Origin: Candidatus Heimdallarchaeota archaeon
GTDB lineage: Archaea > Asgardarchaeota > Heimdallarchaeia > JABLTI01
Assembly: GCA_019058275.1 (NCBI GenBank)
Contig: JAHLVW010000099.1
Location: 1-64,000, forward strand
Direction of reading: 5' to 3'
Length of the DNA: 64,000 nucleotides
In this document: positions 35,993 through 42,735 of the stretch, in pieces
Position numbering within the stretch: position 1 is the stretch's first letter
How the letters are laid out: each line of letters starts with the position of its first letter
The notes under the pieces: model-generated
Told to the model about the DNA's origin: nothing
The model's input: only the letters and a program-made list of their open reading frames with translations
Database searches by the model: none
Made by a program: the position numbers and the translations under genes

Positions 35993-36147
35993 CTGTTATT
36001 TTCTATTTTGATATTAGTTAAATCCCATAATAACAAATAATACATCTGGATATACTTTGTAAACAATGAAAATGATTTCTTTATTCAAAATGTTAATATT
36101 TATTGTGTGGCGGAAAAGTTGTGATTATGTTCAAAGTCTTTTTTGTA
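35993..36147. other. Spacer after repeat D
   Basis: 155 AT-rich nt between repeat D and the stop of the phosphotriesterase-like gene. No gene seen; a 74-codon reverse frame here overlaps the repeat and looks like chance. Confidence 0.4.
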
Positions 36148-37107
36148 TTAAATGAGCGTGAGTGCTCTTCTTGAGTTCTCTGTGATAACTTTATAGATGA
36201 TTTCCTGATCAATTCCTTCCTTTACACAGTACGGAATAAATGTATCAAAAAATGTAGCATATGGTCTCATATTTTGGTTCTTATTTTCTTCTCTGTTCTC
36301 TTTAATCTTAAAAGAACCTGAATCTTGACCAAATAGTAGCTGACTAATCAAACGCTCTTCTATTATTTTCCTTATAGCTGGAGGATATTTTTCAAAGGAC
36401 TCTGCACCAGCTATTCCGTCAAATTCTATCCACATTCCTTTCTTTGCAACTTCAAGTATTAATGAAACATCCATTTTTGCATCTGCATGAACCCAGATAA
36501 AATTATCAAAGGGTAAGTTCTCTTCCTCAAGAATTTTAAAAACTCGTTTTACACATGGTTCATTCAAAACATGGCATTGGATTCGAAGACCAGTTTCTAA
36601 ACTTGCTTTAATGGCTGCACGAAGTAGCTTATCTTGTAAAGGAAAAATTTCTCCTTCATCACCAAGAGCCATCTTAATGAAACCAGGTTTTGTTCCAGTA
36701 TTATCTATTCCTTCTTTAAATTCCTTTATCCAAATGGAAGCAATCTCATCAATTGTTTTTTCCTTAATATCTTTTGGAACACCTTTTCCTCTAACATTAA
36801 AACCATCCCATGCACCCGTACATGTGATAATATTCAATCCAGATTTTTTAGCACATTGCTTTAAAACATCTAAATCTCGACCAAGTCCAAAAGGAGTTGC
36901 TTCTACAATAGTTGAACATCCCTTATTTTTCACATCAATCAAATATGGTAAAACAAAATCAACGACCTCATCAGTTGTATATGTTTTCTCAACCAAGTTT
37001 ATACCATTCAAATCCACTAAAATATGCTCATGCATTAATGTTACACCTAAATCTTCTTCAGAAATAGGTCCTATTACAGTATTAATCATTACAGTCAATT
37101 CCCTCAA
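36148..37107 (-). CDS. Phosphotriesterase-family metal hydrolase (PHP)
   Basis: Protein of 319 aa (alternative start ATG 37089, MINTVIGPISEEDLG, which fits the family better). TIM-barrel amidohydrolase with the metal ligands of the phosphotriesterase family: LMHEHILVDL (HxH), the Lys in KPGFIKMALG that is usually carboxylated, His in QCHVLNEP and VHADAK, and Asp in LLFGQDSG. Archaeal members are often lactonases active on acyl-homoserine or other lactones with side activity on phosphotriesters; the true substrate here is unknown. Cytosolic. It is the only gene between repeats D and E, in reverse orientation to the repeats. Confidence 0.85.
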   Translation of the reverse strand: MRELTVMINTVIGPISEEDLGVTLMHEHILVDLNGINLVEKTYTTDEVVDFVLPYLIDVKNKGCSTIVEATPFGLGRDLDVLKQCAKKSGLNIITCTGAWDGFNVRGKGVPKDIKEKTIDEIASIWIKEFKEGIDNTGTKPGFIKMALGDEGEIFPLQDKLLRAAIKASLETGLRIQCHVLNEPCVKRVFKILEEENLPFDNFIWVHADAKMDVSLILEVAKKGMWIEFDGIAGAESFEKYPPAIRKIIEERLISQLLFGQDSGSFKIKENREENKNQNMRPYATFFDTFIPYCVKEGIDQEIIYKVITENSRRALTLI

Positions 37108-37206
37108 AATATCTATTTCTAAAGTGTTTCAGTAATATAAAATTATTCAGACCAATCTTGGATTAATAAATCAATAAAAAAACAGTCGCAAAACCAAAAG
37201 CACAGA

Positions 37207-37260
37207 ATTAAACCGGACGAGGGCAAACCAACCCCTGTCGCGGGAAAAGGGGAGTTTAGA
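37207..37260 (+). repeat. Cassette-boundary-like repeat, copy E
   Basis: Arms GACGAGGGC and ACCCCTGTC, loop AAACCA, outer stem TAAAC with GTTTA. The flank from 37189 matches copy B at 23 of 25 positions. It lies between the start of the phosphotriesterase-like gene and the 3' end of the toxin gene. Confidence 0.78.
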
Positions 37261-37391
37261 TGTTTGTATGTTCGATAAAAACTACTATTTTGTTCTTTCA
37301 CATCAAAATAGAACCCACGAATATGTATTCTTCTTTATCTTTAATTAAACAAAATTAGCAAAACAGTTACGACAAGATACTTATTACGAAT

Positions 37392-37736
37392 TTATTGCCA
37401 AAATCGAATTGCATCTTTTTGCAATATTAATAAAAAGTGTTGAGAGAGGTTATATTTCCATTCATCTAGCAAGTCTATTAGCCTAGGTTGAATGAAATTA
37501 ATAATTGCTGGTTCAATTGCTAAATAAATAACTTGAATTTTATGTTTTTTCCAGAGAAAGGTGAAATCCTTATCACGAGTAACAAAAACATAATTATTTT
37601 ATTTCACCATATTCGATAGCTCACAGTTCTTAATACCAGACCAACCTTCTGTTTGAACAGTAGTACAAAATAAACCATGATCGTCAAAAATTTTTTTGAG
37701 TTGTAGTGGAACGTTTTCATCTAGTAGAAACTTCAC
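37392..37736 (-). pseudogene. PIN-like (DUF5615) toxin gene with in-frame stop
   Basis: GTG start at 37736, overlapping the end of the DUF433 gene, as in known pairs. The frame of 115 codons reads KFLLDENVPLQLKKIFDDHG (the LLDEN acidic site of the Mut7-C/DUF5615 PIN-like family), then GWSGIKNCELSNMVK, a TAA at 37599-37601, then NNYVFVTRDKDFTFL with the second acidic patch, and ends KDAIRFWQ. A single change of that TAA (for example from GAA) would restore the protein. The toxin is predicted to be an RNase-type effector; as read it is dead. Confidence 0.7.
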
Positions 37737-37968
37737 TTTCTTTAGAACCATAAATAACAACCTCACCTGCAATCATTTCTTTAGCATATGTGATTATCTC
37801 TTGAATATCTTCTCGAGTAATGGTAGGAAAATTTGCTAATATTTCTTCAAAGCTTTTTCCTTCTTTTAACCAATCAAGAATATCTAACACTAACACTCGA
37901 GTACCTTTAATGGTAGGTTGTCCTCCGCAAATCTCAGGATCGCGGACAATACGTTCAAATTTGCTCAT
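37717..37968 (-). CDS. DUF433 antitoxin
   Basis: Protein of 83 aa, the normal DUF433 length, with the family opening RIVRDPEICGGQPTIKGTRV and helical end (ITREDIQEIITYAKEM). DUF433 proteins pair with PIN-like DUF5615 toxins; the toxin gene overlaps its 3' end at 37736. The N-terminal part is winged-helix-like and would bind DNA to control the pair. The antitoxin is intact while the toxin has a stop codon. The pair is the content of the interval between repeats E and F. Confidence 0.85.
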   Translation of the reverse strand: MSKFERIVRDPEICGGQPTIKGTRVLVLDILDWLKEGKSFEEILANFPTITREDIQEIITYAKEMIAGEVVIYGSKESEVSTR

Positions 37969-38460
37969 ATGAATTCCACTCTAATATACTAATAAGCAAC
38001 TTGCCTTAAATTAATACCTTTCTTTTGCATAACAAAATTATTACGAGAGAGCAAAGAATAGGTTTGAACCCCAAGAAACAAAACTCAAAACCATTTTAGT
38101 CAAATCAAAACCGGACGAGGGCAAACCAGCCCCCGTCGCGGGAAAAGGGAGTTTAAATAGGGGAGAGAGGTTTATGGGGTAGAGGCTTAGGGTATTAAAG
38201 AATTAGTAACCTAAACCTCTAACTTTTCTTTAGTTCTATACCTTAAAAAACTTTTGGAAATAACTTGCTTTTTCCGTTTTTTAGCGGAATTTTCTCTTTT
38301 CTCATATCAATTTTTCCCCATGTTTTTTTTCTATAATTTTTATCTGTTTTTTCTTTTTTTCTTGTATATTCATTTATTTTTCAATTTAATCCATTTTTTC
38401 TAATCAATGAAAAAAAGTTATGGAGAAAAGGAATCAATTCATTCCTATTTCTCTTTTGTA
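37969..38460. other. Gene-free region holding repeat copy F
   Basis: 492 nt. After repeat F (38105-38157) the plus strand is pyrimidine-rich with several long T-runs (38300-38390), which could end a rightward transcript. No coding sequence seen. Confidence 0.5.
38105..38157 (+). repeat. Cassette-boundary-like repeat, copy F
   Basis: Copy closest to the consensus: outer AAAAC with GTTTA-like strand, arms GACGAGGGC and GCCCCCGTC (one A-C mismatch), loop AAACCA, linker GCGGGAAAAGGGA. The flank from 38075 aligns with copy D. It is the last copy to the right. Confidence 0.8.
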
Positions 38461-40155
38461 TTACCTTTTTCTCTTTCTTTTTCTTACAATTACCATTATT
38501 GTTATTGTTACTGAAACTGCTATTTCTAAACTTAATATTCCACCTATTAGTGGATCTTCTTCTGTTGTTGTATTTGTTGGTGTTGTTACTCCAGGATAAT
38601 CATTAGAATCAAGTGGATCAGTCCCTTCATCTATTTCTTCTCCATCTAAATAGCTATCTCCGTCAGTATCACTATCATTTGGATCAGTTCCATAATCAAA
38701 TATTTCTTCATAGTCACTAAGTGAATCCCCATCTGAATCCTCATGATTTGGATTAGTTTTGTAATAATAAATTTCATCCCAATCCTTAATACCATCTGAA
38801 TCTGAATCATCGTTTTCAGGATTAGTTCCGTAAAAGTCTTCCATCAAATCGTCCATGTAATCACTATCGCTATCCATTTGCCCTGTGTGGAACATTGAAC
38901 CTCTGTGACACCTCCAAGGTGCTGCTCCTGATGCTGTTACTCCAGTTAATCCAATGCAGTAGATTCTATTATCCCATGATCCTATTACTATTTCAAATAC
39001 CCCATCTCCATTTTGATCTGCTATACAAGCTGAGTTTTCTACATAGTAATATGTTGAATAGCTCCATTCAAATGCGCCTGTATGGCTTACACAATGCAAT
39101 TTACGATCATATGATCCTATTAGCACCTCTAATGTTCCATCTCCATCTAAGTCAGCTATTGTTGGTGATGAATATATTCGTTGCCCCGTTGTATAGTTCC
39201 ATTCTAGTCCACCAGTATGATTTATACAGTAGAGATTGTAATCTTCTGAACCCACTAGCACTTCCAAAGTGTTGTCATTGTCTAAATCAGCTACTGCTGG
39301 TGAAGACCAAGAAATTGGATCACCTACTGGATAGAACCATTCTTCTACTCCTAAGTGATCTATACAATATAATCTGCTCCCCCATATTCCTACTAGTATC
39401 TCGTATGTACCATCATTATCGATATCAGCAATAGTAGGAGATGATACTATTGCTCCTATTGAAACATCCCATTCCTTTGTTCCATTATGACTTATACAAT
39501 ATAGGTTAGAATCTTGCGAACCGACTATGACTTCTAATGTACCATCATTATCAAGATCAGCAATAGCAGGTGAGCTAGGTATTTCTCCTCCTGTTGTAAA
39601 GTTCCATTCTAATGCTCCTGTATGACTGAAGCACCAAAGATTTCTATCATCTGAACCTACTAATACTTCAAATGTTCCATCTGCATCAATATCAGCGATT
39701 GCTGGTGATGACCAAATCATATCAAATGTTGTATAATTCCATTCAACAGCACCTGTATGGTCAAAACAGAAGAATTTTCCATCTAAATTTCCAACCAATA
39801 CTTCTAGATTTCCATCTAAATCTATATCACCAATTGCAGGAGATGAATATACCCAAGATCCTGTCGGGAAACTCCATTCTACTGTTCCTGTGTGACTCAA
39901 ACTGAGAGCTCTAGAATCAGTTGAAGCTATTGCTACCTCAAGTGTACCATCTTTATCCAAATCAGCTGCTGCACCTGATGACCATACATCTGCTCCTGTT
40001 GTGTAATTCCATTTGGAGTATATACCCATTGCTTGCGGTAAAAAGAGCTCATTATTATTTTGTTCATTTTGTGATTTTACATTCATTGGTTTTGCAAAAC
40101 TAACTGATACAATTAACAAGATTATTAGCAAAAAACTATTTCTTGGTTTTCTCAT
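38461..40155 (-). CDS. FG-GAP/VCBS beta-propeller surface protein
   Basis: Protein of 564 aa. A signal peptide (residues 7-22) precedes about nine propeller blades of about 41 residues. Each has a Ca-binding loop D-x-D-x-D-G-x-x-E-V-x-V-G (DIDADGTFEVLVG, DLDNDNTLEVLVG) and a W-(N/S)-(Y/F) strand. Then come four acidic thrombospondin-3-like repeats (DSDSDGIKDWDEI, DSDGDSLSDYEEI, DTDGDSYLDGEEI), a Thr-rich stalk, a membrane helix (about 535-556) and a basic end (RKRKRKR). It is a calcium-stabilised, cell-surface protein. It borders the last repeat copy. The repeat structure makes several chance frames on the other strand. Confidence 0.85.
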   Translation of the reverse strand: MRKPRNSFLLIILLIVSVSFAKPMNVKSQNEQNNNELFLPQAMGIYSKWNYTTGADVWSSGAAADLDKDGTLEVAIASTDSRALSLSHTGTVEWSFPTGSWVYSSPAIGDIDLDGNLEVLVGNLDGKFFCFDHTGAVEWNYTTFDMIWSSPAIADIDADGTFEVLVGSDDRNLWCFSHTGALEWNFTTGGEIPSSPAIADLDNDGTLEVIVGSQDSNLYCISHNGTKEWDVSIGAIVSSPTIADIDNDGTYEILVGIWGSRLYCIDHLGVEEWFYPVGDPISWSSPAVADLDNDNTLEVLVGSEDYNLYCINHTGGLEWNYTTGQRIYSSPTIADLDGDGTLEVLIGSYDRKLHCVSHTGAFEWSYSTYYYVENSACIADQNGDGVFEIVIGSWDNRIYCIGLTGVTASGAAPWRCHRGSMFHTGQMDSDSDYMDDLMEDFYGTNPENDDSDSDGIKDWDEIYYYKTNPNHEDSDGDSLSDYEEIFDYGTDPNDSDTDGDSYLDGEEIDEGTDPLDSNDYPGVTTPTNTTTEEDPLIGGILSLEIAVSVTITIMVIVRKRKRKR

Positions 40156-40267
40156 TTTACACCCACACCCATTAAAAGTATAAAATATAATAGTGTTGGT
40201 GCTTCATCTAGTTTTCGTTTTTCAACAGTAAAAAAAATCTTAATCTCTATCTTCTGAGTTTAAGTCT

Positions 40268-40636
40268 CTATTTATCTTCATAAATTTCTTCTTTTTCTGA
40301 ATCAAAAGGTGGATTCACAATCATCAGAAATTTTAACTTTTCTTGTCCAGTATTTTGTATTTGTTGAGTTGTATTCTCTGGTATAATTATTAGAGCTCCT
40401 TTTTTGATTACTTCCTCTCTGCTTTCAACAATAATTTTTCCAATCCCCTGAATAATATAGTATAATTCCTGCATTTCGAGCTTATGTTTTTTGTTTTTCT
40501 CCCCAACTGCTAATTCTCCGTAAGCAATTGAATACTCATTGTTTTTCTCTATTTCAAAAACCAGTACTCCATCTTTACTTCTAGTTACATCAGTTTCTTT
40601 TTCCTCAAATACAGCGGGAATCTTCTTGATTTTCAT
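40268..40636 (-). CDS. Cupin-domain protein
   Basis: Protein of 122 aa. A single cupin barrel: AYGELAVGEKNKKHKLEMQELYYIIQG carries the first motif, with His and Glu, and GALIIIPENTTQQIQNTG the second, where the usual His of P-x-x-x-x-H is Gln. The metal site is therefore incomplete. Small cupins include isomerases, dioxygenases and sugar-binding proteins; none can be chosen here. It lies 9 nt after the THEP1-like gene on the same strand and is probably cotranscribed with it. Confidence 0.72.
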   Translation of the reverse strand: MKIKKIPAVFEEKETDVTRSKDGVLVFEIEKNNEYSIAYGELAVGEKNKKHKLEMQELYYIIQGIGKIIVESREEVIKKGALIIIPENTTQQIQNTGQEKLKFLMIVNPPFDSEKEEIYEDK

Positions 40637-40645
40637 TTTGTACCC

Positions 40646-41155
40646 TCAAGCATCAATTTTCTTTAGTAATTCATCTACCATTAAATTTCTGTTTTCTATT
40701 GTTAACATAATCAACTCAACATCTTCCCTATTTTTAATATTCTCTACAAACATTCCCCCACCCTTTTTTGTTATTGTTGCTATTACATTCCCTTTTTCTA
40801 AGCATTTCAACAATTGGTCTTTAAACTTCTTTGAAAATAATTCCATTTTCCCGATTTCATCTATAACCAGTAACTCTGAATCCTTTTCCATTTCTGGTAT
40901 TATTATACTTTCAAAATCCTTCAAATCAACTCCATATTTCCCAACTCTCATATTACTTTTAGTATTCACATGTGCAAGTATTCCTTCTTCATTTGAACTT
41001 AATGCAACAACTTTGAATCCTGATCTCCTTTCATTTTGATTCTTGATTTCCTCTGTATAGAATCCAGCATATTTTTTCGTTGTCTTTTTGAGAAGTTCTT
41101 TTATTAGTGTTGTTTTTCCAATTCTTGGAAATCCTGTTACTAGTATATTTACCAT
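40646..41155 (-). CDS. THEP1-type nucleoside-triphosphatase
   Basis: About 169 aa from ATG 41155 (MVNILVTGFPRIGKTTL); an upstream TTG at 41191 would add 12 untypical residues. Walker A is GFPRIGKTT near the N-terminus. GFYTEEIKNQNERRSGFKV is the conserved THEP1 stretch, and LLVIDEIGKMEL is Walker B. The family (NTPase_1) hydrolyses NTPs in archaea, bacteria and vertebrates; its cell role is not settled. It forms a two-gene unit with the cupin gene, 9 nt apart. Confidence 0.9.
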   Translation of the reverse strand: MVNILVTGFPRIGKTTLIKELLKKTTKKYAGFYTEEIKNQNERRSGFKVVALSSNEEGILAHVNTKSNMRVGKYGVDLKDFESIIIPEMEKDSELLVIDEIGKMELFSKKFKDQLLKCLEKGNVIATITKKGGGMFVENIKNREDVELIMLTIENRNLMVDELLKKIDA

Positions 41156-41330
41156 TTTACTCGAGCAAATCCTTCTTTTGTTGTTTAACAATTATTCTTA
41201 TTTTATTTTAACAATTTCTTCAACAAAAGTGCATATTTCTAAGTATTTTTACTCCTCAAAAACAAAATTATATTTGGAATTAAAGTTCCCATTAGATTAT
41301 AACTAACTTAAAGGGATCGTCGATATAATA

Positions 41331-41780
41331 ATGAATAAATCATGTTCAAATTGTGGTGAAGAACTTAAATCATCAGATGTATTTTGTCCATTTTGTTCAA
41401 ATCCAGTAGTTTCTGCTAACACAACCTCAACAAAAACCAATTCTCAAAAATACATTCTCTGCCCCAATTGTTCTATTAAAAACAAGGTTACAAGTAAATA
41501 CTGCATGGACTGTGGTAATAATTTAATTGGTCTTATTGCTACAGAATCTCAATCTGAAGTTTATGATACTGCAGCCTCTTCTGGCGTTACTTATGGCAGT
41601 TATAGTACAAAATCCTCAGATGGAACTCAAGCATGGTATAAACCACCTGAAAGAACTCGTTCAAGAGGTAATCCTGTTCAATGGGTAATATGGTCCGGAT
41701 GGGGTCTTTGGATTCTATTTAGAGTTATCTTTGAAATTTTATTCTTTGCAGTTAGAATTGCAGCATTAAGCAAAAAGTAA
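41331..41780 (+). CDS. Double zinc-ribbon protein with C-terminal membrane segment
   Basis: Protein of 149 aa. Two zinc ribbons of the zinc-ribbon-3/DZR type (CSNCGEELKSSDVFCPFC and CPNCSIKNKVTSKYCMDC) are followed by a Ser/Thr-rich linker and a C-terminal hydrophobic helix (WVIWSGWGLWILFRVIFEIL). It is probably anchored with the ribbons in the cytosol. Similar short ribbon-plus-helix proteins are common in archaea, but their functions are unknown. It is a single gene, converging on the acetyltransferase gene. Confidence 0.7.
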   Translation: MNKSCSNCGEELKSSDVFCPFCSNPVVSANTTSTKTNSQKYILCPNCSIKNKVTSKYCMDCGNNLIGLIATESQSEVYDTAASSGVTYGSYSTKSSDGTQAWYKPPERTRSRGNPVQWVIWSGWGLWILFRVIFEILFFAVRIAALSKK

Positions 41781-41802
41781 ATGAAGAGAAAAATGGTTTA
41801 TT

Positions 41803-42618
41803 TCAACCCATTTCTACATCTTTTCTCATTTTTAGTAATTCATAATTGACAAGTATTCCTTCCTTTTTCAGGAATGCAACTAATAGTTCTTGATTATCAA
41901 AAGTAACTTTCAAGTTTTTAAATGCTTTATCAGTTATGTAGCTCTTCAAAATTGAAATAAAGTCCAATGCAAGTGAAGCATCTTTTAGCACGAAAGGCAT
42001 ACCTCCTGGATAATCAGGACTAAACCTACAGAAGCCTAATTGCTGACCCATATGTTCGTAAACAAGAACATGTTGATTTTCTCTACCAAAATATTGTTGT
42101 ATTCTGTGAGGATTTAGTCTAAACCGTAATGATATTATTTGTATTTCACCCCAATCAACATGACGACACTTCCCTTTTGGTTTATCAACCATTTTTTCAA
42201 AAGGTACTATAAATTGCCAGCTTTTTTCTTCTATCTCAAAACCAAACTTTTTATAAAGATTAATTGCAGCCTCATTATCTTCCTTTACATACAAGAAATA
42301 TTCTTTGCATCCAGCACTTTTTAAATGATGCATGCTTCTCTTGAGTAATGTTGATCCAATTCCCTTTCTTTGGTGTTCTGGATGTACTCCAACTCTTTGC
42401 ACATGACCTTCATTTCCATAAACACCTATTTTATAGTAACCCAAAAAATCTTTGTCTTCTTTATCTACTGCTACAACTGATAATGTTTTTAATCCAGCTA
42501 GTCCACTGTTGAAGCTGCTTTTTCTTAAGGGTTCATCTGGAAAAATCAATTTGTCCATAACATTAAATCTTGTCCAATCCTCTGTAGATAGATCTCTTAA
42601 ATAATAATCTAGCTCCAA
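41803..42618 (-). CDS. GNAT N-acetyltransferase with extra C-terminal domain
   Basis: Protein of 271 aa. Residues 1-145 form a GNAT domain; the acetyl-CoA loop reads VQRVGVHPEHQRKGIGSTLL and the end strand NEAAINLYKKFGFE. The other 120 residues look like a second, degenerate GNAT half (RFSPDYPGGMPFVLKD) without the CoA loop, as in two-domain GNATs. The substrate amine is unknown. It is divergent from the GH31 gene, about 118 nt apart. Confidence 0.85.
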   Translation of the reverse strand: MELDYYLRDLSTEDWTRFNVMDKLIFPDEPLRKSSFNSGLAGLKTLSVVAVDKEDKDFLGYYKIGVYGNEGHVQRVGVHPEHQRKGIGSTLLKRSMHHLKSAGCKEYFLYVKEDNEAAINLYKKFGFEIEEKSWQFIVPFEKMVDKPKGKCRHVDWGEIQIISLRFRLNPHRIQQYFGRENQHVLVYEHMGQQLGFCRFSPDYPGGMPFVLKDASLALDFISILKSYITDKAFKNLKVTFDNQELLVAFLKKEGILVNYELLKMRKDVEMG

Positions 42619-42735
42619 ATTTTTCCCTCTTTTTCTATATTTACCAATAATTCCTTGATTTCATTTCAAGAAAAAGGTTTCTACAGACACAAACTATGTG
42701 AATTATTGTTGCTTCATTAAAAACAATTTTAAGAT

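Noticed and set aside
35842..36066. 74-codon reverse frame across repeat D
   Set aside because: It runs through the repeat element and has no matching frame at the other copies.
30972..38157. CRISPR array
   Set aside because: The six repeats are 680-2630 nt apart with genes between them, not spaced by short unique spacers, and no cas gene is present.
30972..38157. True integron with attC sites
   Set aside because: The layout is similar, but the GTTRRRY/RYYYAAC core is not matched and no integrase gene is in the window; kept only as a hypothesis.
30972..38157. IS605/TnpB-type element ends or guide-RNA scaffolds
   Set aside because: No tnpA or tnpB fragment lies next to any copy. It cannot be excluded for orphan copies, but nothing supports it.
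38895..40103. Several plus-strand frames of 60-179 codons
   Set aside because: They are antisense to the periodic FG-GAP repeats and have no protein-like pattern.
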